The notes beneath the pieces were generated by a model. The model had not been told where the DNA came from. It worked only from the letters and a program-made list of their open reading frames with translations, and did not search any database. The translations under genes were made by a program, and so were the position numbers. Source: Streptomyces sp. TSRI0281 (GTDB taxonomy: Bacteria; Actinomycetota; Actinomycetes; Streptomycetales; Streptomycetaceae). Taken from it: a DNA stretch of 64,000 nt. Below are positions 27,238-37,290 of this stretch, piece by piece. The first letter of the stretch is position 1; every line of letters starts with the position of its first letter. The stretch covers positions 62,001 to 126,000 of the forward strand of contig NZ_LWLE01000014.1 in NCBI RefSeq assembly GCF_001905125.1, given 5' to 3'.

Positions 27238-28149
27238 CTACCAGTTGGAGCCGGTCAGCAGCTCGTACGCCTCGGTGTACTTGGCGCGCGTCGCGTCGAC
27301 GATCTCCTGGGGCAGTGCCGGGGGCGGCTGCTCGCTCTTGCGGTCCCAGCCGGAGGCCGGCGAGGTCAGCCAGTCCCGGACGAACTGCTTGTCGTACGAG
27401 GGCTGGGCATGGCCGGGCTCCCAGGTGGCGGCGGGCCAGAAGCGCGAGGAGTCCGGGGTCAGCACCTCGTCCGCGATGATCAGCTTCTCGCCGCCGTCCG
27501 CCGTGGACTCGAAACCGAACTCGAACTTCGTGTCGGCGAGGATGATCCCACGCTCGTGCGCGATGTCCCGGGCCCTGCGGTAGACGTCCAGGGTCGTCCG
27601 GCGCAGCAGCGCGGCCGTCTCGACACCGACCTCGCGGGCGACCGCCTCGTAGCTCACGTTCTCGTCGTGGTCGCCGACGGCCGCCTTGGTGGCGGGGGTG
27701 AAGATCGGTCCCGGCAGCTCGGACCCGTCGACCAGACCCTCGGGGAGGCCGATGCCGCAGACCGTCCGGCCCTCGTTGTACTCGACGAGTCCCGAACCGG
27801 TCAGATAGCCGCGGGCCACGCACTCGACCTGGACCATCCGCAGCGACTTGCAGACCAGGGTGCGGCCCGCCCAGTCCGCCGGAGCGCCCGCGGGCAGCTC
27901 GGTGGACAGCACATGGTTGGGCACGAGGTCGGCGAGCTGGTCGAACCACCAGAGCGAGAGCCGGGTGAGGACGCGGCCCTTGTCGGGGATCTCGGTAGGA
28001 AGGACCCAGTCGTACGCGGAGATACGGTCGCTGGCGACCATGACGAGATCACCCGCCTCGTTCCGGTACAGGTCACGCACCTTGCCGGTATGCAGGTGGG
28101 TGAGGCCCGGGACCTGCACGGGCTCGGGCTTTTCTACGAAACCGGACAC
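27238..28149 (-). CDS. purC: phosphoribosylaminoimidazole-succinocarboxamide synthase
   Basis: SAICAR synthetase, 303 residues, which ligates aspartate to CAIR with ATP. Motifs include HTGKVRDLYR, the SDRISAYDWVLPTEIPDKG loop, VECVARGYLTGSG, ADTKFEFGF and IADEVLTPDSSRFW. It stands alone here rather than in the other pur operons. Confidence 0.97.
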   Translation of the reverse strand: MSGFVEKPEPVQVPGLTHLHTGKVRDLYRNEAGDLVMVASDRISAYDWVLPTEIPDKGRVLTRLSLWWFDQLADLVPNHVLSTELPAGAPADWAGRTLVCKSLRMVQVECVARGYLTGSGLVEYNEGRTVCGIGLPEGLVDGSELPGPIFTPATKAAVGDHDENVSYEAVAREVGVETAALLRRTTLDVYRRARDIAHERGIILADTKFEFGFESTADGGEKLIIADEVLTPDSSRFWPAATWEPGHAQPSYDKQFVRDWLTSPASGWDRKSEQPPPALPQEIVDATRAKYTEAYELLTGSNW

Positions 28150-28254
28150 GCTGCCTCCGCGTAGGTTGATCCAGGAGCGGTTCCGATTGTCCCGTATACC
28201 GGAGTCGGAGACGGCCGCGGGGCCGCCCGATGCGCGAGGTCCACCCCGGAAAGG

Positions 28255-29718
28255 TCAGTCGCGCTTGCAGATCCGGTCGAGCAGGTTGGCCGTGGCGCGC
28301 TGGATCCGGGCGTCCACATGGCCGGGGCGGTCCAGCGCCGGGGACCAGGCGAAGGTGCCGGAGGCGAAGACGAGCGCGCCGGACGGGGACCGGTACAGGG
28401 AGGTCTCCTGGTGGCGGGTGGTGCCCTCGGAGTCCTGGTACGGGGAGTGGGCGAGCAGGATGCGGTTGTCGTGCTCGGGGAGGCTGGTGCGCGGGAAGTA
28501 GCGGTCGGCCTCGCCCGCGACCATGCCGTCGAGCTCGTCCCCCTCGTTGGCGCCGGTGGAGTCCCAGAGCCAGTGCTCCGCGTTCCGCACGATCAGGGGG
28601 CGGGCTTCGGGGACCCGGCCCGCGTACTGGATGCCGAGGAGCTGCTGCTCGGGCCGGTCGATCTCGCGCCACAGCGCCGGTTTCCCGGGGCCTCGGCGCT
28701 TGCGGCAGGTGAGGAGGCGGTCGGGGACCCCGGACGCGGACGGGGCGAGGCCGACCTGCCAGTACATGGTGTTGGCCGACAGGAAGACGAGCGAGGTGCC
28801 GGTGTCCCGGGCGAGCTCGGTGGTGCGCCGCATGGGCAGCGACCAGTACTCGTCGTGGCCGGGGAAGATCAGGCCCCGGTAGCGGCTGGGGTCGACGCGG
28901 CCCGCGTGCAGATCGCGGGCGTCCGCGTAGGCGAGGTCGTAGCCGTACCGCTCGGCCCAGCGGATGAAGTCGTAGGCGTGCCCGACATGGAGGGGCAGCC
29001 CCGCGCCCGCGAACGGCCGGTCGAACGAGATCGTGGCGGCGGCGTCCTCCTCGCCGAGCAGCCGCCCCTGTTCGTCCCAGGCGTGGTAGAGACTGGCGCC
29101 GGTACGGCCGTCCTCGGGGTAGAGGTTGTACGCCTGCCAGGTGATGTCCGGTAGCAGGAGCAGCAGGTCGGCGGGGCGGTCGTCGCGGATCGTGAACGGG
29201 ATGTGGGAGCGGTACCCGTCGACGGTGGTCAGAACGGCGACGTACGCGCCGACCGACCAGTAGCTGGGGATCTGCAGCCGCCAGGACATCCACCAGTGGT
29301 GGCAGGAGACCGTGCGGTCGGCGGCCAGCGGGGCGGGCTGGACGATGCCGGAGAGCCGGGGGCTCGTCGTGATCTTGGCGGCGCCGTCGCCCGCGTAGTG
29401 GCCGATCCGGTAGACGTCGACGGAGAACTGCTGGGGCGGGTCCACGGTGATGTGGAAGTCGATGGCCTCACCGGGGGCGGCGGCACTGGGCGAGACGAAG
29501 CCCTTGATCTGCCGGCGCACATCGTCGGACGGCCGGGTCCCGCCGCCCGCGCCGCCGCGGCCGAGGTCCGGGTCGGCGTACCAGGGGACGACCTGACCGG
29601 TGTCGTCGAAATAGTTCTCGCTGCCGCGCAGCCAGGGCAGCGGGCCCTGCCCGAAGGGGTCGCTCACGGCGTGCGCGAGGGCACCCGATTCCCATCGGCG
29701 AATCTGCTCCGCCCCCAT
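28255..29718 (-). CDS. N,N-dimethylformamidase beta-subunit-like protein
   Basis: A 487-residue protein resembling the large-subunit C-terminal domain of N,N-dimethylformamidase. Recognisable parts are IKGFVSPSAAAPGEAIDFHI (a beta-sandwich start), VDVYRIGHYAGDGA, RPADLLLLLPDITWQAYN, and the glutamine-amidotransferase-like RGLIFPGHDEYWS. FLSANTMYWQVG and a final FASGTFAWSPALD follow. Real dimethylformamidase activity is not implied; many actinobacterial homologues are uncharacterised. The ATG at 29718 has GGGAGGGGA upstream and is preferred over an upstream start at 29763. Confidence 0.82.
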   Translation of the reverse strand: MGAEQIRRWESGALAHAVSDPFGQGPLPWLRGSENYFDDTGQVVPWYADPDLGRGGAGGGTRPSDDVRRQIKGFVSPSAAAPGEAIDFHITVDPPQQFSVDVYRIGHYAGDGAAKITTSPRLSGIVQPAPLAADRTVSCHHWWMSWRLQIPSYWSVGAYVAVLTTVDGYRSHIPFTIRDDRPADLLLLLPDITWQAYNLYPEDGRTGASLYHAWDEQGRLLGEEDAAATISFDRPFAGAGLPLHVGHAYDFIRWAERYGYDLAYADARDLHAGRVDPSRYRGLIFPGHDEYWSLPMRRTTELARDTGTSLVFLSANTMYWQVGLAPSASGVPDRLLTCRKRRGPGKPALWREIDRPEQQLLGIQYAGRVPEARPLIVRNAEHWLWDSTGANEGDELDGMVAGEADRYFPRTSLPEHDNRILLAHSPYQDSEGTTRHQETSLYRSPSGALVFASGTFAWSPALDRPGHVDARIQRATANLLDRICKRD

Positions 29719-30060
29719 ACCGCTCCCCTCCCTGAAGGCCCACGGACATCTTTGGCGCGCCAATTTAGTGGCTTGATGTCAGCGTCGATCCCCAGCACAT
29801 CACATAACGCATGCGGTCCGTCACCGTTCGTCGCGAATTGACGTGAACGGAACCTAATCTTCCGGATATTGGGGCCGCGGTGATGCGTGGACGGGGCGGC
29901 CGGAGTGGGGCCGGAAGGGCGGGTTTCGGCGGGCGACGGGGGAGCACCGGGTGGGCCTGCGGACGGCCGGGACGGGACCTTCGTACGGGCGTGGGGGCGT
30001 ACGGGCTATTGGGGCGCGCGACCCCGGCGTACGGCCGCCCGCGCACAACCCGGCGGACCT

Positions 30061-30110
30061 CGTGCGAGGGGCCGGTTACCGGCCGCGTGCGAGGGGCCGG
30101 TTACCGGCCG
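30061..30110. repeat. two exact 25-bp tandem repeats
   Basis: A 25-base unit containing GGGGCCGGTTACCGGCC (itself largely palindromic) is repeated exactly at 30061-30085 and 30086-30110, with a partial third copy. The 484-base gap (29719-30202) also carries GGCGGTGGCGCT repeats at 30145-30205 and no gene I can support. Confidence 0.8.
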
Positions 30111-30202
30111 CACGAGGGGCCCGCGCACGCCGGAGCCGGGTCGGCGGTGGGCCGGGCCGGCGGTGGCGCTGGGCCGCGGTGGCGCTGGGCCGGCGGTGGC
30201 GC

Positions 30203-31936
30203 TCAGACCAGGCGTACCGGCTTGTCGCAGCGCACGCCCAGATCCGTGAGCCAGGACCGCAGGGGCTCCGCGTCGCCGTCCTCCACGAGGGTGAGGACGG
30301 GGGTGACCAGGTCGGCCCGGCGTTCACCGTCGACCAGCAGGGCGGGGCCGTCCAGCCAGTCGAGACCCGGCGCCGCCCCGGCCGTGTCCACGGCCGCGCA
30401 GCAGACCATCGCCGCGACATGGTCGGCGAGCAGCTCCGTGCCCGTACGGGGCGGCTGGAGCGGGAAGACCGGAAGCGGGTCGGGGCCCCAGAGGTCGAGG
30501 GGGTCCGGGCCACCGCCGCCCGACGTGCGCTGTGCGGAGGCGCCGGTCGCGGGCTTCGGGGCTCCGGCCTCCTCGCGGGCCACCTCGGCACTGATCCCGG
30601 CCGCGAGCTCCTCACCGGCGCCGTCCGGCCCGGCGAGATGCTGCATGACCCGGGCCAGGGTGGGCACCCCGGGATCGGCCGAGGACGCCGGGGGCACACC
30701 CATGGAGTCGAGAACGCGGTGCAGCCGGGCGGCCTCCGTGCGCCACTTCCGGTCGACGACCTCCTCCGGATACTGCTGCCAGTCGACCGGCGACCAGTCG
30801 GGGCTGCTCTCCGCAGGACCGCCGTGGAAGAGCCGGGCGGCCAGCAGCGAGGCCGCCTCGTCGGCCGTACCGGGCTCTTCGAGGAGGTCGCAGGCGGGCC
30901 GCTCACCGAGCCGGGAGGTGAACCCCTCGGCCAGCCGGTCGCGCCGGGAGAGCTCGGTGAGCGCGGAGACGACGCCCGCGTCCAGCCGGGAGGGCCAGCG
31001 CCCCATCCGCCAGGCGGGGAGCGCCACCCGGGTCAGCAGCCGGTCCCAGCCCGCATAGGCGAGGCCGACCTGCTCCTGGGCGACGATGCGCAGCCCGTAA
31101 TCCACGGTCTGCGCACGCATCGAGGCGGCGGCGGCGACACAGCGCTCCATCTCGGCCGCGTGGCCGCGGCAACCGCGCAGCAGCAGGCGGGCGATCCAGC
31201 CGACGAAGGCGCGCGGAATCCTGCGCACGGGACCCGCGCCGTTCGCGGCCGCGTCGGCGACCGCGGCGTCCAGGCCCCGTACGAACCGGCGGGCGGCGGC
31301 TATGTCGGGGTGCGCGGACGGGGCCGTGCCCGCGACGACCGGGGCGAGCACGGCGCGCAGTTCGGCGACCCGCATCCACCACAGGAAGGGCGAGCCGATG
31401 ACCAGGACGGGGGCGGCCGGCACCCGACGACGGCGCCGTTCGGCCGCGAAGTCCCGGGCCGACCGCTTCGGCTTCGCCCCCTGCTTCGACCGCTGCTTAG
31501 GTGGCTGCTTGGGCTGGGCGGAGGGGTGTGTGCGGTCCTCCAGCCAGCTGTCGCAGTCCGGGGTGAGCGCTATGGCGGAGGGTGCCGGAACATCGAGCCG
31601 GTCGGCCAGATCCCGGACCAGCCGATAGAGGTCGGGGGCGGCTTCCTCCGTCACGGCGACGGTCGGGCTGACCGCGGGCCTCGCCCGTGCGACGGCCACC
31701 GCGACCGCGGCGGCGAGCACCAGCACCAGGACCGCCACACCGGTCACGGCCCAGCGCGCCGCGTCCCAGCCCGCGCCGCCGGCATGGCCCTGCGCGCCCG
31801 CGGCGAACAGCACGACGGCCACGGCCGCCGGCAGGATCGCCACGGCGAGTGCCCTGCTGCGGATGCGCAGCAGGGCGAGTGCACGGGCCCGCGCGGCCCG
31901 CGCCCCCAGCTCCTCACCCACATCGGTACCGGACAC
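30203..31936 (-). CDS. membrane protein with a degenerate M48-like region
   Basis: A 577-residue protein. Two N-terminal membrane segments (LAVAILPAAVAVVLFAAG and VTGVAVLVLVLAAAVAVAVA) are followed by a cytoplasmic region. This contains a short strand-helix order reminiscent of M48 peptidases (VLVIGSPFLWWMRVAELRAVLAPVVAGT). Where active M48 enzymes have H-E-x-x-H, this protein has none of the three ligands, so it is probably not a protease. The remainder is Ala/Arg-rich with no known domain. It is the gene between purD and the dimethylformamidase-like gene in the conserved region. Function unknown. Confidence 0.75.
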   Translation of the reverse strand: MSGTDVGEELGARAARARALALLRIRSRALAVAILPAAVAVVLFAAGAQGHAGGAGWDAARWAVTGVAVLVLVLAAAVAVAVARARPAVSPTVAVTEEAAPDLYRLVRDLADRLDVPAPSAIALTPDCDSWLEDRTHPSAQPKQPPKQRSKQGAKPKRSARDFAAERRRRRVPAAPVLVIGSPFLWWMRVAELRAVLAPVVAGTAPSAHPDIAAARRFVRGLDAAVADAAANGAGPVRRIPRAFVGWIARLLLRGCRGHAAEMERCVAAAASMRAQTVDYGLRIVAQEQVGLAYAGWDRLLTRVALPAWRMGRWPSRLDAGVVSALTELSRRDRLAEGFTSRLGERPACDLLEEPGTADEAASLLAARLFHGGPAESSPDWSPVDWQQYPEEVVDRKWRTEAARLHRVLDSMGVPPASSADPGVPTLARVMQHLAGPDGAGEELAAGISAEVAREEAGAPKPATGASAQRTSGGGGPDPLDLWGPDPLPVFPLQPPRTGTELLADHVAAMVCCAAVDTAGAAPGLDWLDGPALLVDGERRADLVTPVLTLVEDGDAEPLRSWLTDLGVRCDKPVRLV

Positions 31937-32233
31937 GGCCGGAAGTCACCCCCTCTGCCCCCGCGACGGTGTTGCTCACTCCCCCACTGTGGCACCCGTC
32001 ACCGACATCGCAATGCCGGTGGGCCAAGTGCCGGAACGCTTGCGCCGCACCCTAGTTGGGGCCTCGGCAGGCGTCATCCGGATGGCTCAGTCGTCACTCG
32101 ATGGAATGGCTTTGGGCAAAGCTGCTGACGTATCGGCGCTTATGAGGCAGGCGTCCCCCGGTGCGCGCGGCTTGTGTGCGCCGCACGCACCGGCGCACAC
32201 AGGGCGCGCAGCTCATGGAGGTACCGGGCGGGG

Positions 32234-33484
<1,251 letters not shown>

Positions 33485-33602
33485 GGGGTGCAGCCTAACC
33501 GCCGGGGGCCGGGGGGCTTGACGGCCGCCGATCCGTGGACGCACGACGCCTCCGTGCGCACGGCCTCACCTCGTCCGCACGACGTCTCCGTACGCACCGG
33601 GC

Positions 33603-35834
33603 TCACTGTTCGTTGGTGAACTCCTCCACGACCGTGGCGCCCAGTTCGCGGACGATCAGGTCGTGTCCGGAGAGCGCCGAGTCGACGAGATCCGGATCGT
33701 CGGCCTCCGGGGTGTCGTCCTCCGGCGCCACCGAACGCGGGGGCTCCGACCCGTAGGAACCGGACGACGCATGCTCCGCGCCGGGCCCCTGGGAGCGCTG
33801 GGGCGACTGCGGGGCGGGAGCGGACGACGACTTCGGGGACTGCTGGGGCTGCGTGGGCTGCTGCTGGGCAGGGGCCGGCCGGGACTCGTACGCCTGCGGG
33901 GCGGCGGGCGCGGGCTGGTACGAAGAGGCCGCGGGCCGTCCGCCGCCGGTGTCCGGGGGCAGACCCGCGCCACCGGAGGAATCGACGATGGCCTCGACCC
34001 GCCACTGGGCGTTGAAGTGCTCGGAGAGCGCCTGCTTCAGCACTTCCTCGCTGCCGCTGCTCGCGAAGTTGTCACGGGCGCCCGCGTTGAGGAAACCGAT
34101 CTGCAGGGTGGTCCCGTCGAAGCCGGTGACCTGGGCGTTCTGGCTGAGCAGGATCCAGGTGAACCGGCGGCGGTTCTTCACCGCCTCCAGGATGTCCGGC
34201 CACATGTTCCGGACCTGGGCGGCGCCCTGCACCATGCCCTGGCTCGGCGCGGGCGCCGAGGGAGCCTGGGCGGCGGGCGCGGCGGCCTGGGCGGGAGCCG
34301 GGGCGGCCTGCGGGGGCGGCGTGCTGCCGGGCGCGGAGGCGGTCGGCCAGCCCCCGGGGCGTCGCGCCTGTTCCGTACCGGCGGCAGCGGGCCACGAGCC
34401 GGGGCGCTGGGCGGGCGCGGGTGCCTGGGCCGGGGGCTGCTGGGCGGGCGGTGCGGCGGGGGCCGGGGGCTCGGCCGCGACGGGCGGTGCGAACGGCGCG
34501 GGGGCCGGGGCTGCGGGGGCGGGGGCCATGGGCGCGTCGCCCCGTACCGCCGCACGGGCGGTGGCAGGCCCGCCACCGGGCTGTCCGGCCGGGGCGGGCG
34601 GTGCGGCGTGGGCCTGCGCCTCCGGTCCCGGTACGTATCCCAGGGCGGGACCTGCGGCGGGAGCCGCGAAGGACGCCGCACCGCGCTCCAGCCGGTCCAG
34701 CCGGGCCTGGAGCGAACGCTCGTCGTCGAAGGCGGCGGGCAGCAGGACCCGGGCGCAGATCAGCTCCACCTGCAGGCGCGGGGAGGTCGCCCCGCGCATC
34801 TCGGTGAGCCCCTCGTTGACCAGGTCGGCGGCACGGCTCAGCTCGGCGGCGCCGAAGACCGACGCCTGGGCCTGCATGCGCTCGACCACATCGGCGGGGG
34901 CGTCGATGAGTCCCTTGTCCCCGGCGTCGGGGACGGCGGCCAGGATCACCAGGTCGCGCAGCCGCTCCAGCAGGTCGGCGACGAAGCGCCGCGGGTCGTT
35001 GCCTCCCTCGATCACCCGGTCCACGACCTCGAAGGCGGCGGCCCCGTCGCCCGCCGCGAAGGCGTCCACGACGGAGTCGAGCAGGGAACCGTCCGTGTAT
35101 CCGAGCAGCGAGGTCGCCATGGCGTATGTCACACCGTCGTCGCCCGCGCCGGCCAGCAACTGGTCCATGACGGACATCGAGTCACGCACGGACCCCGCGC
35201 CGGCGCGCACGACCAGCGGCAGCACCCCGTCCTCGACGGCGCTGTTCTCCTTGGCGCACACCTCGGCGAGATATCCGCGCAGCGTGCCCGGCGGGACCAG
35301 CCGGAACGGGTAGTGGTGCGTACGCGACCGGATCGTGCCGATGACCTTCTCGGGCTCGGTGGTCGCGAAGATGAACTTCAGATGCTCCGGCGGCTCCTCG
35401 ACCACCTTCAGCAGGGCGTTGAACCCCGCCGGGGTGACCATGTGCGCCTCGTCGATGATGTAGATCTTGTAACGACTGGAGGCGGGCCCGAAGAACGCCT
35501 TCTCGCGCAGATCACGGGCGTCGTCCACGCCACCGTGCGAAGCGGCGTCGATCTCGATCACATCGATGGAACCCGGACCGTTGCGCGCGAGGTCCTGGCA
35601 GGACTGGCACTCTCCGCACGGAGTCGGCGTCGGCCCCTGTTCGCAGTTCAGGCAGCGGGCGAGGATGCGTGCGCTGGTCGTCTTTCCGCAGCCGCGCGGC
35701 CCGCTGAACAGGTACGCGTGATTGACCCGGTTGTTACGCAGGGCCTGCTGCAGCGGGTCAGTGACATGCTCCTGACCGATGACCTCGGCGAACGACTCGG
35801 GGCGATAGCGGCGGTACAGCGCAAGGGACGACAC
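33603..35834 (-). CDS. dnaX: DNA polymerase III subunits gamma and tau
   Basis: The clamp-loader ATPase, 743 residues. The AAA+ domain has Walker A GPRGCGKTT. The zinc-binding cysteines are in RCLNCEQGPTPTPCGECQSC, and the DEAH-type Walker B is IYIIDEAHM. The arginine finger region and domain III follow. The C-terminal third is a long Pro/Ala/Gln-rich tau extension with one structured island (VRNMWPDILEAVKNRRRFTWI) before the acidic end. The start is the GTG at 35834 (VSSLALYRRYRPESF). The SRP RNA gene lies just upstream on the same strand, a common arrangement in actinobacteria. Confidence 0.96.
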   Translation of the reverse strand: MSSLALYRRYRPESFAEVIGQEHVTDPLQQALRNNRVNHAYLFSGPRGCGKTTSARILARCLNCEQGPTPTPCGECQSCQDLARNGPGSIDVIEIDAASHGGVDDARDLREKAFFGPASSRYKIYIIDEAHMVTPAGFNALLKVVEEPPEHLKFIFATTEPEKVIGTIRSRTHHYPFRLVPPGTLRGYLAEVCAKENSAVEDGVLPLVVRAGAGSVRDSMSVMDQLLAGAGDDGVTYAMATSLLGYTDGSLLDSVVDAFAAGDGAAAFEVVDRVIEGGNDPRRFVADLLERLRDLVILAAVPDAGDKGLIDAPADVVERMQAQASVFGAAELSRAADLVNEGLTEMRGATSPRLQVELICARVLLPAAFDDERSLQARLDRLERGAASFAAPAAGPALGYVPGPEAQAHAAPPAPAGQPGGGPATARAAVRGDAPMAPAPAAPAPAPFAPPVAAEPPAPAAPPAQQPPAQAPAPAQRPGSWPAAAGTEQARRPGGWPTASAPGSTPPPQAAPAPAQAAAPAAQAPSAPAPSQGMVQGAAQVRNMWPDILEAVKNRRRFTWILLSQNAQVTGFDGTTLQIGFLNAGARDNFASSGSEEVLKQALSEHFNAQWRVEAIVDSSGGAGLPPDTGGGRPAASSYQPAPAAPQAYESRPAPAQQQPTQPQQSPKSSSAPAPQSPQRSQGPGAEHASSGSYGSEPPRSVAPEDDTPEADDPDLVDSALSGHDLIVRELGATVVEEFTNEQ

Positions 35835-35918
35835 ACCTACGAGGTTATCGGGACGGACCGACAACCGGCCCCGCACCGCTTCTGCCCGGCCCGCACAAAG
35901 CCCCCCGGACACGCAAGC

Positions 35919-36006
35919 GCCCCCCACGCACCCGCCAGAGCCAACCTACCCTTGCTGCCTTCCGGCCCTGGGGGAGTTCAGTCAGATAGCGCCACGTGAG
36001 GGGCTG
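35919..36006 (-). ncRNA. ffs: signal recognition particle RNA (small type, 4.5S)
   Basis: Read on the minus strand, the apical domain is CCCAGGGCCGGAAGGCAGCA followed by AGGGTAGG, the universal SRP RNA loop and asymmetric internal loop that bind Ffh. The outer arms GCCCCTCACG (from 36006) and CGTGGGGGGC (to 35919) pair, closing a hairpin of about 88 bases. True ends may lie a few bases further out. It is located upstream of dnaX. Confidence 0.93.
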
Positions 36007-36140
36007 ACGCCCACCTTAGCGGATCCCCACCCCCTCCGGTCCACCCACCTGGCCCCACCACCCGGCTCCGGGACCGCCCCGGACGATCTCTGCGGGAACA
36101 GGTTCGCGAGCACTCCTCAACGTCTTGTATTGTTTGCCGC

Positions 36141-36225
36141 GGAGGATTCGCCTAGTGGCCTAGGGCGCACGCTTGGAAAGCGTGTTGGGGGCAACCCCTC
36201 ACGAGTTCGAATCTCGTATCCTCCG
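36141..36225 (+). tRNA. tRNA-Ser (GGA)
   Basis: An 85-base class II tRNA with a long variable arm (TTGGGGGCAACCCC). GGAGGAT pairs with ATCCTCC. The anticodon stem CACGC/GCGTG encloses TTGGAAA, with GGA at 36175-36177. Its 3' end marks the border between conserved chromosome and accessory DNA. Confidence 0.96.
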
Positions 36226-36228
36226 CCA
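36190..36228 (+). other. probable attachment site (attL) at the tRNA-Ser 3' end
   Basis: A tyrosine integrase with excisionase lies about 1 kb downstream, and all genes beyond are accessory, so the tRNA 3' half is the likely core of the att site. I did not find a second copy of the T arm and acceptor sequence in the window, so attR should lie beyond 64000. Confidence 0.6.
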
Positions 36229-36247
36229 TTGCTCTCACCGGGCAATA

Positions 36248-36287
36248 CGTCGAAGGGCCCCACCGCTTGCGGTGGGGCCCTTCGACG
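36248..36287 (+). terminator. strong terminator after tRNA-Ser
   Basis: A perfect 19-bp stem, CGTCGAAGGGCCCCACCGC with its complement, has almost no loop and starts 23 bases after the tRNA. Confidence 0.85.
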
Positions 36288-36406
36288 TTGAGGGTTGCAG
36301 TTTGGGTTGCAGTTGCTTCGACCAGGCCGCGACGGCTCCCTGCACGCGCAAGAGCCCGGTCTGGTTCTTCTGCGACCACCTGAGCTCTTCTGACAAGGTG
36401 CCACCC

Positions 36407-37195
36407 ATGGGGGTCTCCGAGAAGACGCGCAAGATCGTGTGGGCTGAAGCCGGCGGGAGGTGTGCAATCTGCCGTGGGGAGGTGATCACCCCAGGGACGG
36501 ACTGTGATGATCCGTCGGTCTTCGGCGAGGAGGCACACATCGTGGCTCGTTCCAAAGGCGGCCCGAGGGCGGAGGACCTGGACGACGCCTCCAGGGACAG
36601 CCATACCAATCTGCTGCTGCTGTGCAGTAGGCACCACAAGCAGATAGATGACCAACCCACCCATTTCACGGTTGAGCGACTCCGGGAGATCAAGGAGCGG
36701 CATGCCGCTTGGGTCCGGCGCTCACTGGACGACACCGCCTCAGGCGGCGTGAGGCTCGTTCCCGACCCGGCTTTCCCTCAGCCCAGGGCGTTGGCGCTGA
36801 TCACGCGGGGCAACCCTCTATGGAACATGATCAAGGCGAGTCTGGCGTTCGAGTACGCCCTGCCGGACGATCTTCCTGACGACGAAGAGTCGTTGATCGT
36901 GGAGTTCCTGGACCTGCTCCGGGACTACCTCGACATCGCCCCGGAGCTTCACAGTGTGCGCGACAACCGAGACGCGGAGAAGACACTTGAGGGTTACGTC
37001 CGCGAGCTTGCCGAACAGGATTTCCTCGTGGGCGCCTACGTACGTCACCTGATCTACGTTGATGGTCGTGGCGATCCCCTGGCATGGCCCATGCTCCGGG
37101 TCGAGGTTCTGCCCACGTCAGTCGCCGTCGTCACGGATCAGGCCGGTCGGCCCTACACCACCGAGCAAGGCGAAGAGCAGCCCGCCGAAAGGTAG
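36407..37195 (+). CDS. HNH endonuclease-like protein
   Basis: A 262-residue protein with an N-terminal HNH nuclease domain. Zinc-type cysteines CAIC sit near residue 20. The catalytic His is in EEAHIVARSKGG, the Asn and last His in SHTNLLLLCSRHHKQID. The C-terminal 150 residues have no family I recognise. The ATG at 36407 begins MGVSEKTRKIVWAEAGG just before the domain. It sits between the attachment site and the integrase, pointing away from the tRNA, a place where integrated elements often carry defence or accessory genes. Its base composition is lower in GC than its neighbours. A defence role is inference. Confidence 0.82.
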   Translation: MGVSEKTRKIVWAEAGGRCAICRGEVITPGTDCDDPSVFGEEAHIVARSKGGPRAEDLDDASRDSHTNLLLLCSRHHKQIDDQPTHFTVERLREIKERHAAWVRRSLDDTASGGVRLVPDPAFPQPRALALITRGNPLWNMIKASLAFEYALPDDLPDDEESLIVEFLDLLRDYLDIAPELHSVRDNRDAEKTLEGYVRELAEQDFLVGAYVRHLIYVDGRGDPLAWPMLRVEVLPTSVAVVTDQAGRPYTTEQGEEQPAER

Positions 37196-37290
37196 GACTC
37201 CGGGGGGGGTGTCTACAGCCAGCTCGAAGGGGCCGGCCCGAACTCAGATGCGTTCGGGCCGACCCCTAGCCCGGCTGAGACCAGGGCCGG

